The notes: generated by a model not told the origin, from the letters alone. A stretch of DNA of 64,000 bases from Aureimonas sp. SA4125 (GCF_019973775.1 NZ_AP025032.1:806001-870000); one strand, 5' to 3'; positions 1 through 9,557 are shown, counted from the first letter of the stretch. Numbers and translations are program-made.

Positions 1-975
1 TCGCCGACTGCGGCGCAGGCCGCGATTTCGCAGCCGGGGTCGGCGGAGCGCGACTCGGCCACGATCCTGGCCAGCGCCGTCTCCCGTTTGCCGGCATCCG
101 CATCCGGCGCCATTCCTGCGGTACCGCAGGACATCGGCACGCCGGCGCTCGTCTCCGCCGCCGAGACGGGCGATCCGAAGGCTCTGTTCGAGGTCGGCCT
201 CAGGCTGCTCGAGGGGCGCGGCAAGCAGCCCGATCCGGCCGGTGCGCTGAACTGGTTTGGCCAGGCGGCCAAGCGTGGCTTCGCCCCGGCGCAGTACAGC
301 CTCGGCACGCTGTTCGAAAAGGGCAACGGTGTGGCACGCGACACGGGCGCTGCCCGCGACTGGTACATTCTGGCGTCCGACCAGGGCAATGTCCGGGCGA
401 TGCACAATCTCGCCGTGCTCTATGCCACCGGCGTCGACGGCAAGTCCGAGCCGGAAACGGCCGCGACATGGTTCGAGAAGGCCGCCGGTCATGGCATGCG
501 CGACAGCCAGTACAATCTGGGCATCCTCTACGCCCGTGGCTCCGGGGTCGAACAGAACCTGCCCGAATCCTACAAGTGGTTCGGGGTCGTCGCCAATGCC
601 GGCGACAAGGACGCCGCGGCCAAGCAGAAGGAGATCGGCGATCAGCTGACGCCCGCCCAGCGGACGACCGCCGACGCCGTGATCGCCCAATGGGCGCCGC
701 AGGAGACGATCGGGTCGGCGAACACCGTGGAACTTCCGCCGGAGTGGACGAAGCCTGGCGACGACCATACGGCATCCGTCGACATGACGAGGGCGGTGCG
801 CAACATCCAGGCCATTCTCGGCAAGCTCGGCTACGACGCCGGCACGCCGGACGGAGTCGTCGGCGGCAAGACCACGGCCGCGATCCAGGCCTTCCAGAAG
901 GAGGCCGGCCTTACCGCCAACGGCAGGATCGACGAGACGCTGATCCGCGCACTGCTGGCCCGCAAGAACGGCTAA
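1..975 (+). CDS. PodJ-like Sel1-repeat/peptidoglycan-binding protein, C-terminal part (cut by window edge)
   Basis: The reading frame is open from the first base, so the gene begins outside the window and only the C-terminal 324 codons are seen. This part holds about four Sel1-like (TPR-type) repeats with the usual A-x-x-x-L/W-F-x-x-A-A spacing (roughly 160-620 nt), then a short linker and a C-terminal peptidoglycan_binding_1 domain ending in the characteristic G-L-x-x-x-G-x-I-D pattern. A Sel1 array followed by a terminal peptidoglycan-binding domain is typical of the periplasmic tail of rhizobial PodJ-type polar localisation factors. The N-terminal coiled-coil and membrane segment that would prove this lie upstream and cannot be checked. 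Another Sel1/peptidoglycan-binding periplasmic protein is the alternative. Confidence 0.8.
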   Translation, partial: SPTAAQAAISQPGSAERDSATILASAVSRLPASASGAIPAVPQDIGTPALVSAAETGDPKALFEVGLRLLEGRGKQPDPAGALNWFGQAAKRGFAPAQYSLGTLFEKGNGVARDTGAARDWYILASDQGNVRAMHNLAVLYATGVDGKSEPETAATWFEKAAGHGMRDSQYNLGILYARGSGVEQNLPESYKWFGVVANAGDKDAAAKQKEIGDQLTPAQRTTADAVIAQWAPQETIGSANTVELPPEWTKPGDDHTASVDMTRAVRNIQAILGKLGYDAGTPDGVVGGKTTAAIQAFQKEAGLTANGRIDETLIRALLARKNG

Positions 976-1113
976 AGTTCTTAGGATATTTCCGCTAGGT
1001 TCGGCGCGTACCGAGAGCGCGCGCCGGATTTGGCATGCTGGAGGTCGGTCCCTGACGGATCTGGTCTCCGCCGCCATGTGACAAGGGGCGCCGAACCCAA
1101 GAACGATGGCCGC

Positions 1114-2043
1114 GTGAACCTCTACCTGCCGATCGCCGAAATCTCCGTCAACATGCTGGTGATCATCGGCATGGGCGCGGCTGTCGGCTTTCTCTCCGGA
1201 ATGTTCGGTGTCGGCGGCGGCTTTCTGATCACGCCCCTGCTGATTTTCTACAACATTCCTCCGGCCGTCGCCGTCGCGACCGGCGGCAATCAGGTCATCG
1301 CCGCCTCCTTCTCGGGCGCGCTCGCGCACTACAAGCGCGGCACGATCGACCTGAAGCTCGGTTTCATGCTGCTTGTCGGCGGGGCGGTCGGCTCCGTCCT
1401 CGGCGTCATGCTGTTCACGCTGCTGCGACGTCTCGGGCAGCTCGATCTCGTCATCTCCATCCTCTACGTCCTTTTGCTCGGTTCCGTCGGCCTCCTGATG
1501 CTCGTCGAGAGCGTCAACGCCATGCGCCGCGTCCATGCGGGCGGTTCGGGCGAGGTGCGCCGCCACGGCCAGCACAACTGGGTCCACCGCCTGCCGCTGA
1601 AGATGCGCTTCCAGCGTTCCAAGCTCTACGTTTCGGTGATTCCGGTCCTCGGCCTCGGCTTCATCATCGGCATTCTGGGCGCCGTGCTCGGCATCGGCGG
1701 CGGCTTCATCATGGTGCCGGCCATGATCTACCTCCTGCGTGTGCCGACCAGCGTCGTCATCGGCACCTCGCTCTTCCAGATCATCTTCACCGCCGCGATC
1801 TCGACCATCATGCAGGCCGCGACGAACACGACGGTCGACGTCGTCCTGGCCTTTCTCCTGATGCTCGGCGGCGTCGTCGGGGCGCAGTTCGGTGCGCAGG
1901 CCGGCCGCAAGCTGCGCGGCGAGCAGCTGCGGGCGCTGCTGGCGCTCCTGGTGCTGGCGGTGTGCCTGCGTCTCGGCATCGAGCTGGTGATCTACCCCAG
2001 CGACATCTACTCGATCAGTCTGCCGAGTGGAGAGGCCAAGTGA
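1114..2043 (+). CDS. TauE/SafE-family sulfite/anion exporter-type permease
   Basis: This is a polytopic inner-membrane protein of the TauE/SafE (DUF81) family, which moves small anions such as sulfite, sulfoacetate or thiosulfate. The family's internal duplication is visible: two copies of a glycine-rich G-x-x-x-G-(I/V)-G-G-G-F motif occur near residues 28-35 and 192-199, each followed by a hydrophobic helix. The GTG at 1114 is chosen because homologues start with an N-L-Y-L-P-I-A-E sequence; an ATG at 1153 is the alternative. The stop overlaps the GTG start of the next gene (GTGA), implying translational coupling. TauE-type genes next to a TIGR02186 gene are a recurrent alphaproteobacterial pair. 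The substrate cannot be told from sequence. Confidence 0.9.
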   Translation: MNLYLPIAEISVNMLVIIGMGAAVGFLSGMFGVGGGFLITPLLIFYNIPPAVAVATGGNQVIAASFSGALAHYKRGTIDLKLGFMLLVGGAVGSVLGVMLFTLLRRLGQLDLVISILYVLLLGSVGLLMLVESVNAMRRVHAGGSGEVRRHGQHNWVHRLPLKMRFQRSKLYVSVIPVLGLGFIIGILGAVLGIGGGFIMVPAMIYLLRVPTSVVIGTSLFQIIFTAAISTIMQAATNTTVDVVLAFLLMLGGVVGAQFGAQAGRKLRGEQLRALLALLVLAVCLRLGIELVIYPSDIYSISLPSGEAK

Positions 2044-2876
2044 GGGCGCTGGTCTTCTCCATCGCGGCGATCGTGCTGTTCTTGCCAGCGGAGCTTGCGC
2101 GGGCGCAGGAGTCGAAGGTGATGGCGCAGGTCATTCCGGCCCAGGCGGAAGAGACGCCTGGACTGAACGAGACCTTCGAGATCGGCCTGTCGACCGAGCA
2201 GATCGTCATCGCCTCCAATTTCAGTGGCGCCCGGCTCGTCGTCTTCGGCGCGCTGGACAATGCCGACGGCCGGGTGCTGCGCCAGGGCGGCTACGACATC
2301 GTCGTCGTCCTGGAGGGTCCGAAGACGCCGCTGGTGGTGCGCGAGAAGGAGCGCGTGCTGGGCCTTTGGGTCAACAGTGGTTCGGAGACCTTCAACAGCG
2401 CGCCGGCCTCCTACACGCTCGCCTCGACGCGGCGACTCACCGACATTGCGCCGCAGAAGCTGCTCGACCAGCTCTCGATCGGCATCGAGAGCCTTCGCAC
2501 CGATCTCGGTCGCGATGCGGCCTCGGTCGCGCCCAACCGCGACGAATATGCGACCGCCATGCGGCGGATCCGGATCAGCCGCGGGCTGTACCAGCAGTCC
2601 TTCGGAACGATCGAGTTCGTCAGCGCGACACTGTTCCGCGCCGACCTCGCACTGCCCGCCGACCTTCCTGTCGGCCTCCACACCGCCCGCGCCTTCCTCT
2701 TTCGAAACGGCGTCTTCCTGCGCGAGCGCGACGTACCGCTGCGGGTGGTCAAGTCGGGATTCGAGACGACCGTCTCGAACCTCGCGAAGCGCTACGGCTT
2801 TCTGTACGGTGTGTTCGCGGTCCTCCTGGCGATCGTGACGGGCTGGTTCGGCAGGCTGGTCTTCAAGCGGGATTGA
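2040..2876 (+). CDS. TIGR02186 family membrane-anchored periplasmic protein
   Basis: The protein is about 278 residues. It has an N-terminal signal sequence (hydrophobic stretch then an A-R-A-Q-E cleavage region around residue 21), a soluble domain and one C-terminal transmembrane helix close to the end (about residues 250-272) followed by a short basic tail. This architecture, and its position directly after a TauE/SafE permease, fit the alphaproteobacterial transmembrane family TIGR02186 (Alph_Pro_TM). The GTG start overlaps the upstream stop by four bases. No enzymatic motif is visible. It probably works with the adjacent permease, but that is inferred from linkage only. Confidence 0.8.
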   Translation: MRALVFSIAAIVLFLPAELARAQESKVMAQVIPAQAEETPGLNETFEIGLSTEQIVIASNFSGARLVVFGALDNADGRVLRQGGYDIVVVLEGPKTPLVVREKERVLGLWVNSGSETFNSAPASYTLASTRRLTDIAPQKLLDQLSIGIESLRTDLGRDAASVAPNRDEYATAMRRIRISRGLYQQSFGTIEFVSATLFRADLALPADLPVGLHTARAFLFRNGVFLRERDVPLRVVKSGFETTVSNLAKRYGFLYGVFAVLLAIVTGWFGRLVFKRD

Positions 2877-2878
2877 TC

Positions 2879-3382
2879 ATGACGGACGCCTTGCAGCACC
2901 CGCCCAGCACCGACTTTTCCGCCGACGGCGGCCCGGCGGCCGGGGGGCTCGCCCCTGTCAGGACGCTGTGGATCCTCGGCCTCGGCGGCCTCTTGCCCTT
3001 TCTCGCCCTGTCGGTGCTGCTGGTCTACGCCGGACGCAGTTTCATCGCCTTCGACACGCTGAAGCTTGGCCTTGCCGGCTACAGCGCGGTGATCCTCTCC
3101 TTCCTTGGCGGCATTCGCTGGGGCGCCTCGCTGATGGGCCAAAACCCGCAGCGCACGACGCTGATGCTCTCGGTCGTGCCCTCGATCCTTGCCTGGCTGC
3201 TTCTCCTGGCACCGGCGCCCTGGTGTTTCGCCGGCTTTGCCTTGGCCTTCCTCGGACAGGGCGTCTGGGACTTCGCCGCGACGAGGCGGGGCCAGCTGCC
3301 GCCGGAATTCGGCCGTCTGCGCCTGGTGCTGACGGCGATCGTCGTCCTCTGTGAGGTCGCGGCCTATTTCTCGACGCTTTGA
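2879..3382 (+). CDS. DUF3429 domain integral membrane protein
   Basis: The protein has 167 residues and begins two bases after the previous stop, so it is the third gene of the TauE operon. Four to five hydrophobic helices are apparent, with the conserved F-L-G-G-I-R-W-G segment at about residues 77-84 that marks the DUF3429 family. Family function is unknown. The ATG at 2879 has a weak ribosome-binding site, consistent with coupling to the upstream gene. The coding region ends 40 bp before the stop of the convergent pdeM gene. Confidence 0.8.
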   Translation: MTDALQHPPSTDFSADGGPAAGGLAPVRTLWILGLGGLLPFLALSVLLVYAGRSFIAFDTLKLGLAGYSAVILSFLGGIRWGASLMGQNPQRTTLMLSVVPSILAWLLLLAPAPWCFAGFALAFLGQGVWDFAATRRGQLPPEFGRLRLVLTAIVVLCEVAAYFSTL

Positions 3383-3422
3383 CAGGATGCCGCGCGGGCT
3401 TGTGGAGAGCCCGCCATCGGCG

Positions 3423-4151
3423 TCAGTGGCAGAGCGCGCGGAAGCGGATCGGATAGATGCGCGCGACGCCAATGACATGGGCCATGGCCCGGTCAGTCCG
3501 GAACAGGCCGTGAAATGCGCGGTCGAGGACGTTCAACCCGCCCGTCGTGACGCCGAAGGAGGGCATCACCATCCGCTCGCCGTCGGTGGCGAAACAGGCG
3601 CCGCACACGCTGCGACCGCCGCCGGCAACGCGCGCCATGGGGTGGAGATGGCCCGCGACCTCTCCCGGTCGCGCCCCGCCGCGCGGCTCGTGCCGGAAGT
3701 GCCAGGGGCCGATCGCGATCTCGCCGAGCGTCTCCCCGCCGACAAAGGCCGGCGGCTCGGGATCGTGATTGCCGGAAATCCAGGTCCAGTCGCGCCCGGC
3801 CATCAGCCCGACGAGGATCTCGCGATAGGCCGCGGGCATGAAGGCGGCGCCGTGCCGATCGTGAAAGCTGTCGCCGAGGCACACGACGCGGGCCGGATCG
3901 TAACGGCCGATGACGGCCCCGAGGAGCGCCAGCGTCGCCGCCGTGTCGTAGGGCGGCATCATCATGCCGCGCCGCGCGAAGGCTGCGCCCTTTTCCAGAT
4001 GCAGGTCGGAGACGACCAGCAGCCTTTCGTCCGGGCAATAGAGCGCGCCCGACGGATCGCACACGACCGAGCCGCCGTTCAGCGCCGCCGCATGGCCTTC
4101 GCACTCCGCCTGCCGCATCCGGCGCACGACTGCATTCATTCGGCCCTGCAT
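3423..4151 (-). CDS. pdeM: Ligase-associated DNA damage response endonuclease PdeM
   Basis: This 242-residue calcineurin-like metallophosphoesterase carries all the metal-binding motifs in order: S-D-L-H-L-E-K-G (48-55), G-D-S-F-H-D (93-98), G-N-H-D (127-130) and G-H-L-H (167-170). The D-L-H-L-E-K-G and G-D-S-F-H-D variants distinguish the bacterial PdeM family, which is genetically linked to an ATP-dependent DNA ligase, an MBL exonuclease and an Lhr-like helicase. The helicase is the next gene upstream on the same strand (182 bp gap), supporting the assignment. ATG at 4151 is used; an internal ATG twelve bases later is possible. Confidence 0.93.
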   Translation of the reverse strand: MQGRMNAVVRRMRQAECEGHAAALNGGSVVCDPSGALYCPDERLLVVSDLHLEKGAAFARRGMMMPPYDTAATLALLGAVIGRYDPARVVCLGDSFHDRHGAAFMPAAYREILVGLMAGRDWTWISGNHDPEPPAFVGGETLGEIAIGPWHFRHEPRGGARPGEVAGHLHPMARVAGGGRSVCGACFATDGERMVMPSFGVTTGGLNVLDRAFHGLFRTDRAMAHVIGVARIYPIRFRALCH

Positions 4152-4333
4152 TCCCCGTGATTCGTTTCTGCCTCTATCGACTCATGCTTCGCGGCAAAGG
4201 CAAGGCGGCAAATCGCGCAATCGGGACGGTGACCGTCGCCGGGTCGCGGGAGGGCCGAGCACCGCTGCCCGGCGGCGCGATATCGGCCACGCGCCGACGG
4301 TGTCTTCACCTGGTCGCGCCCGCCTGGTGGGGT

Positions 4334-6844
4334 TCAGCTCAGCGCCTGCTCGATCAGCTGCGCCTCGGCGGCGATCGACAGGAGCTCGTCGCGCGCCTCG
4401 CCGACGACGCTCTCGCGGCCGATCTCCAGCATGATCGGCACGGCGAGCGGCGAGATCTCGGGAAGGTCCCGGTGGACGATGTGGTGCTTGATGCGGGCGA
4501 GGAGGTCCGAGACGCGCTGGACGTCGAGAAGGCCGGACGCCGCATCCGCCCAGGTCGCGCGTAGGAGGATGTGGTCGGGTTCGTGGGCGCGCAGCACGTC
4601 GTAGACGAGGTCGGCGGAGACCGTGACCTGGCGGCCGGTCTTTTCCTGGCCGGGATGGCGCCGGTCGATCAGGCCGGCGATCACGGCGCACTGCCGGAAG
4701 GTGCGCTTGAGGAGGTAGGAGTCCGCCATCCAGGCGTCGAGGTCGTCGCCCAGCATGTCCTCGTCGAACAGGCCGTCGAGCGACAGCGACCCATCCTTAA
4801 TCATTGCGCCGAGATCGCCGAGGCCCCAGATCGACAGCGCGTAGTCGGTGGCGACGAAGCCGAGGGGTTTTGCCCGCGCCCGCTCCAGCCGCCGGGTGAG
4901 CAGCATGCCGAGCGTCTGGTGCGCGGCCCGGCCCTCGAAGCAGTAGGCGACCATAAAGAAGCGCTTTCCCGCCGGAAAGGTCTCGATCAGAAGCTGGTCG
5001 GCGCGCGGGATGATCGATTTGCGCTTCTGGATCTTCAGCCAGTCGCGGACCTGTTCCGGCAGCGAGCCCCAGCGCATCGGATCGGCGAGGATGTCGCGCA
5101 CCTGTGCCGCGAGATAGGTGGTGAGCGGGAATTTCGCGCCGGCATAGGAGGGCACCTTCGGGTCTTCCGATACCGCCTTGGTGACGAGGCAGGTGTTCTC
5201 GACGATGCCCTCGAAGCGCAGCACGAGGCCGGCAAAGAGAAACGTGTCGCCGGGCCCGAGCATCTCCAGAAAGCCCTCCTCGATCTTGCCGAGGACCGAC
5301 CCGCCGCGCGCCATGGCCGCCGGCGTCTTGCGCCGGATCAGCCGGACCGTCAGCGATTCCGCCTCGATGATCGTGCCGGCATTCATCCGGTACTGCTGGG
5401 CGATGCGCGGATGGCTGATGCGCCAGGTGCCGTCCTCGGTGAGGACGATCTTGGCGTAGCGCTCGTAGACCCGCAGCGAATAGCCGCCGGTGGCGACGAA
5501 ATCGATCACCCGATCGAAGGTTTCGCGGTCGAGATCGCGGTAGGGCGCGGCCGAGATCACCTCGGCATAGAGGTCGTCGGCGCGGAACGGCTCGGCGCAG
5601 GCCATGCCGAGGACGTGCTGGGCGAGGACGTCGAGCCCGCCGTCGCGCAGGGGCGGCGTGTCCTGATCGCCGAGATAGTTGGCGTCTAGCGCCGCCTGGC
5701 ACTCCATCACCTCGAAGCGGTTCGCCGGCACCAGGATCGCCTTCGACGGCTCGTCCATGCGGTGGTTCGAGCGGCCGATGCGCTGGGCAAGGCGCGAGGC
5801 GCCCTTCGGCGCGCCGATATGGACGACGAGGTCGACATCGCCCCAGTCGATGCCGAGATCGAGCGTCGACGTCGCGACCACCGCGCGCAAGCTTCCCGCC
5901 GCCATCGCCGCCTCGACCTTGCGCCGCTGCTGGACGTCGAGCGACCCGTGGTGGAGGGCGATCGGCAGCGTTTCCTCGTTGATCTGCCACAGTTCCTGGA
6001 ACAGTCTTTCCGCCTGGTTGCGGGTGTTGACGAAGAGCAGCGTCATCTTGTGCGCCTGGATCGCCTCGTAGACCTCGGGCATGGCATAGCGCGCCGTGTG
6101 GCCCTGCCAGGGCACGCGCTCCTTCGAGGTAAGGATCGTGATATCGGGCTTGGCGCCGCCGGAGACCGTGATGAGTTCGGCGAGCGGCGCGGTGCCGGGC
6201 GCCTGGCCGACCAGCCATTCCCGAAGGTCGTCCGGCTCCGACACCGTCGCCGACAGGCCGATGGTCTGAAGATCCGGCTGCAACTGCCGCAGCCGGGCAA
6301 GGCCGAGCGCCAGCAGCTGCCCGCGCTTCGAGGTCACCAGCGAGTGCAGCTCGTCGAAGACGACGTAGCGCAGGTCCGAGAAGAAGGCGCGGGCGTCCTT
6401 CGCCGCGATCAACAGCGCCAGCTGCTCCGGCGTCGTCAGGAGAATGTCCGGTGGTTTCAGCTTCTGGCGCTGGCGTTTTCCCTGGCTGGTGTCGCCCGTG
6501 CGCGTCTCCAGCGTCACCTTGATGCCGATCTCGGCGACGGGTGCGGAAAGATTGCGCTCGATGTCGGTCGCGAGCGCCTTCAGCGGCGAGATGTAGAGCG
6601 TGTGGATGCCACGCGGCCGCGTCCCCGGCTTCGGCCGCCCGCGCCGCGTGAGATCGACCAGCGCCGGCAGGAACCCCGCCAGCGTCTTGCCCGCCCCCGT
6701 CGGCGCGATCAACAGCACCGACGCCCCGGCCTCGGCGCGGGCGAGAAGATCCATCTGATGCGGCCGCGGCGCCCAGCCTTTTCGCGCGAACCAGTCGCGG
6801 AAAGGCGCGGGGAGGGCGGGCATCCCGGTTGGGTCCGTCCTCAT
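4334..6844 (-). CDS. Ligase-associated DNA damage response DEXH-box helicase (Lhr-type)
   Basis: This is an 836-residue superfamily 2 helicase. Motif I is A-P-T-G-A-G-K-T (47-54), motif II is D-E-L-H (164-167) and motif III is S-A-T (198-200). The second RecA domain is followed by the winged-helix and Lhr-associated C-terminal region. Its length and the D-E-L-H box match the Lhr-like 3'-5' helicases found with PdeM and a bacterial ATP-dependent ligase. The start codon overlaps the stop of the upstream DMT exporter gene (ATGA at 6841-6844), so the two are probably co-translated. The companion exonuclease lies at 11.1 kb, but no ligase gene is present in the window. Confidence 0.93.
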   Translation of the reverse strand: MRTDPTGMPALPAPFRDWFARKGWAPRPHQMDLLARAEAGASVLLIAPTGAGKTLAGFLPALVDLTRRGRPKPGTRPRGIHTLYISPLKALATDIERNLSAPVAEIGIKVTLETRTGDTSQGKRQRQKLKPPDILLTTPEQLALLIAAKDARAFFSDLRYVVFDELHSLVTSKRGQLLALGLARLRQLQPDLQTIGLSATVSEPDDLREWLVGQAPGTAPLAELITVSGGAKPDITILTSKERVPWQGHTARYAMPEVYEAIQAHKMTLLFVNTRNQAERLFQELWQINEETLPIALHHGSLDVQQRRKVEAAMAAGSLRAVVATSTLDLGIDWGDVDLVVHIGAPKGASRLAQRIGRSNHRMDEPSKAILVPANRFEVMECQAALDANYLGDQDTPPLRDGGLDVLAQHVLGMACAEPFRADDLYAEVISAAPYRDLDRETFDRVIDFVATGGYSLRVYERYAKIVLTEDGTWRISHPRIAQQYRMNAGTIIEAESLTVRLIRRKTPAAMARGGSVLGKIEEGFLEMLGPGDTFLFAGLVLRFEGIVENTCLVTKAVSEDPKVPSYAGAKFPLTTYLAAQVRDILADPMRWGSLPEQVRDWLKIQKRKSIIPRADQLLIETFPAGKRFFMVAYCFEGRAAHQTLGMLLTRRLERARAKPLGFVATDYALSIWGLGDLGAMIKDGSLSLDGLFDEDMLGDDLDAWMADSYLLKRTFRQCAVIAGLIDRRHPGQEKTGRQVTVSADLVYDVLRAHEPDHILLRATWADAASGLLDVQRVSDLLARIKHHIVHRDLPEISPLAVPIMLEIGRESVVGEARDELLSIAAEAQLIEQALS

Positions 6845-7770
6845 TGCGGTCGAGCCGCCAGAGCCAGCGCGATGCCGCCGAGGATCGCAGCCGCGGCCAG
6901 CGCAAAACGCAGCGTCGCCATTTCACCGAGGAAGAGGATGGCGCCGAAGGCAGCGAGGACCGGCACCGAAAGCTGCACGATCGCCGCCTGTGTCGGCGTC
7001 AGCCCCGGCAGCGCCTGGTACCAGACGATGTAGCCCAGGCCCGAGGCGAGGATCCCCGAGGCGAGCGCGATCGACACGCCGGACGCCTCGAGCCCTCCGG
7101 CAAAGGCCGAGGCGGCGACGAGCGGCAGGCTGACGGGCACGGTGCGGATGAAATTGCCCGCCGTCTCCCGTATCGGATCGCCGCCCATCCGCCGTCCGCG
7201 TAGCGAATAGACGCCCCAGGCGACGCCCGAGACGATCATGGCGACGACACCCGTGATCGCCGGGGTTGCCGCCGTCGGCGCGATCCAGACGACAAAGGCG
7301 CCGAAGGCCAGCACCAGTCCCGCCACTTCCAGCCCCCGTGGCTTCTCGCCGCGCATCAGCCCGTCGCCGATCATCGTCGCCTGCACCGAGGCGAACAGCA
7401 CCAGCGCACCCACCGCCGCGCCGATCTCGCGATAGGCAAGGGAGAAGGCGAGCGCGTAGACGAGGAGGGCGAGGGCAGAGATCCAGCTGCCGGCAAGATG
7501 ATCGGCCCATCGGCCGACCCGTGCTGCCGCGGGCGCAGCAGAAGCCCGTCCCGCATCGCGGTCTGCAAGCAAGCCATCGCCTGAAAGGCCTGCGGTCCGC
7601 CGCTGCGCCGCGAACAGGATCGCGGCCAGAACCAGCGCGCCCGATGCCAGCCGCACCCCGGTAAAGCCCGCCGCATCGATCGCCCCGTCCGCCAAGGCCA
7701 GCCGCGCCAAAAGGGAGTTGCCGGCAAAGGCCAGCATCGCGAGGGCGGTCATGAGAAGCGTAGACGGCAT
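6841..7770 (-). CDS. DMT superfamily (EamA) transporter
   Basis: The protein is about 309 residues with ten predicted hydrophobic segments arranged as two EamA repeats, the second beginning near a P-A-I-T-G-V-V-A-M-I helix. These inner-membrane exporters handle metabolites or drugs; the substrate is not readable. The ATG at 7770 is preferred over an in-frame start 93 bases upstream because the first membrane helix begins just after it and the extra residues are polar and unlike a leader. Its stop overlaps the helicase start, giving an unusual transporter-helicase translational pair. Confidence 0.85.
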   Translation of the reverse strand: MPSTLLMTALAMLAFAGNSLLARLALADGAIDAAGFTGVRLASGALVLAAILFAAQRRTAGLSGDGLLADRDAGRASAAPAAARVGRWADHLAGSWISALALLVYALAFSLAYREIGAAVGALVLFASVQATMIGDGLMRGEKPRGLEVAGLVLAFGAFVVWIAPTAATPAITGVVAMIVSGVAWGVYSLRGRRMGGDPIRETAGNFIRTVPVSLPLVAASAFAGGLEASGVSIALASGILASGLGYIVWYQALPGLTPTQAAIVQLSVPVLAAFGAILFLGEMATLRFALAAAAILGGIALALAARPQ

Positions 7771-7859
7771 TCTGGTCTCATTATGGGACGCGTTGGACGC
7801 GGCGAATCCACCCATATAGGGCGCCGACCGGCGTCCACCGGACGAATCCCTGCCGACGC

Positions 7860-8513
7860 TCACATCGCGATATAACGATCCGCCCGGTGGTTGATGGCGA
7901 GGAACAGGTTGAGGACGACGACGCCGAGGATCGAGAAGGCGATCGAGACGGGGTCGGCGACGGTGAAGGAGAGCGCCAGGACGGAGAGGTCGATGGCGAG
8001 CTGGGTGAGGCCGGCGCGCCAGTGGAAGCGGTCCTGCAGGTAGAGCGCGAGGATGCCGACGCCGCCAAGGCTGGTGCGGTGGCGGAAGAGCGCGAGGAGG
8101 CCAAAACCCATCAGGAGGCCGCCGAGAACGGCGCCGGTGGTGCGGTCGACGGTGCCGAAGGCGAGGAGCGCCGGCTGCACGGCGGTGAGGAGGGAGAGAA
8201 GGGCGACGGCGACGAACGTCTTCACCGTGAAGGCAAGGCCCATGCGGCGGACGGCGAGGAAATAGAAGGGCAGGTTCACGACGAAGAACAGGAGGCCGAA
8301 ATTCCAGCCCGTCGCATAGTGCAGGATGAAGGCAAGGCCCGCCGTGCCGCCGGTGAGGAGGCCGAGATGGGCGAGGATCGAAATGCCGAGCGCGGTCAGG
8401 ACCGTGCCGGTGAAGAGCCCTTGCGCATCCTCCAGCGGCGTATGCCGCGTCGCCGTCGCCTGCCAGTTGCCGAACCCGCGCAGGCGTCTGCGGGCGATCG
8501 TCTCGTCGGCCAT
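7860..8513 (-). CDS. YitT family membrane protein
   Basis: The protein is about 217 residues with six hydrophobic segments and the signature L-T-G-G-T-A-G-L-A (about residues 54-62) and G-G-x-G-I-L-A-L (about 149-156) glycine motifs of YitT (DUF161) proteins. Family members are inner-membrane proteins of unknown function. The ATG at 8513 is preferred over one 30 bases upstream because a GGAAAGAGA purine tract lies about six bases before it. It shares its orientation with the DMT exporter and helicase downstream (89 bp gap), so it may be the first gene of that transcript. Confidence 0.85.
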   Translation of the reverse strand: MADETIARRRLRGFGNWQATATRHTPLEDAQGLFTGTVLTALGISILAHLGLLTGGTAGLAFILHYATGWNFGLLFFVVNLPFYFLAVRRMGLAFTVKTFVAVALLSLLTAVQPALLAFGTVDRTTGAVLGGLLMGFGLLALFRHRTSLGGVGILALYLQDRFHWRAGLTQLAIDLSVLALSFTVADPVSIAFSILGVVVLNLFLAINHRADRYIAM

Positions 8514-8630
8514 TGCAGTCTCTTTCCGTCCGTGTGCTGTCATGCTGCAGGTGCGAAGACGATAGGCGAGTCGGGCTGTCTCGGCCAGCGTCCCCAGGGC
8601 AACTTGTACCGGCGATCGCCGCGAGGCCCG

Positions 8631-9557
8631 CTATCCCGACGGAATGGCCACGTCCCGTTCGAAGATCAGAAGGAAACCGTCCAGCGGCACGCCGCGATCA
8701 CGGCGCAGGAGGACGCGCGACTGGTGGCGAAGCGACAGGCTCGCGGCTTCAGCCAGACGGCATGCGGGCGCAAGCGCATGGGCAAAGCGCAGCGAGGGCA
8801 GGAGCAGGTAAGGCTCGTCGCCGTCATGGGCCTCCAGCGACAGCGCGAACAGCCCGCCCGGCACGAGCATCTTTGCGATCGCGGCGACGATGGTGGTGAG
8901 GTCGCCGACATAGTTGAGGACGTCCGCCGCCGTCACGAGATCGAAGCCTGTCGCAGCAGGGGGAAGGGCGGTGATGTCGGCCTCGGTCAGACGGTCGTAG
9001 ACGGCCTTGCGCCGCGCCTTGCCGAGCATGGCCGGAGAGAGGTCGACGCCTTCGAGCCATGCCGTCACGGGCCGCAGTTGCACGCCGACAAGCCCCGTGC
9101 CGCAGCCGAGATCCAAAGCGCGGAGATAGCGGTGCTCGGTGCCCGCGACGCCCTGCAGGGCGGAAAACAGCTGCTCCGGCATGCGGTAGCCGAGACGGTC
9201 GACGAGCGAGGTCTCGAAGCGCTCGGCATACTGGTCGAACAGGCCGCGAACGAAGGCCGGCGGCATGGTCTGCGGCATCGGTGCCGCGCCGAGCGAAGCG
9301 AGCTTCAGCCCGGCGCCCTCGCCGTCGGCCGGGTCGAGCGTCAGGGCCTTCTCATAGGCCGCGATCGCCGCCGTGATGGCTCCGGATTTTTCGCTGTAAC
9401 CGCCAAGGGCGACCCAGCCGGCGGTCCAGAACGGTGCGAGCTCCAGCGCCTGGCTCATCAAATCCGCCGCCGCGCCGACATCACCCGCCTCCGACAACCG
9501 CAGGGCGTAGTCGGCACGGCGATCGGCGAGCGCGTCGCCGGACGAAGAGAGGTGCAT
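8631..9557 (-). CDS. TPR-containing class I SAM-dependent methyltransferase
   Basis: The 308-residue protein has two domains. Residues 1-90 form two TPR-like repeats (Y-A-L-R-L-S-E-A-G-D-x-x-A-A and Y-E-K-A-L-T-L-D-P). Residues about 110-300 form a Rossmann-fold methyltransferase, with the SAM-binding motif D-L-G-C-G-T-G at 149-155, an acidic residue in V-D-L-S-P-A-M-L about 20 residues later, and D-V-L-N-Y-V-G-D-L as post-motif. The TPR-methyltransferase combination is found in several alphaproteobacteria but the substrate is unknown. A GGAG lies eight bases before the ATG. Confidence 0.85.
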   Translation of the reverse strand: MHLSSSGDALADRRADYALRLSEAGDVGAAADLMSQALELAPFWTAGWVALGGYSEKSGAITAAIAAYEKALTLDPADGEGAGLKLASLGAAPMPQTMPPAFVRGLFDQYAERFETSLVDRLGYRMPEQLFSALQGVAGTEHRYLRALDLGCGTGLVGVQLRPVTAWLEGVDLSPAMLGKARRKAVYDRLTEADITALPPAATGFDLVTAADVLNYVGDLTTIVAAIAKMLVPGGLFALSLEAHDGDEPYLLLPSLRFAHALAPACRLAEAASLSLRHQSRVLLRRDRGVPLDGFLLIFERDVAIPSG

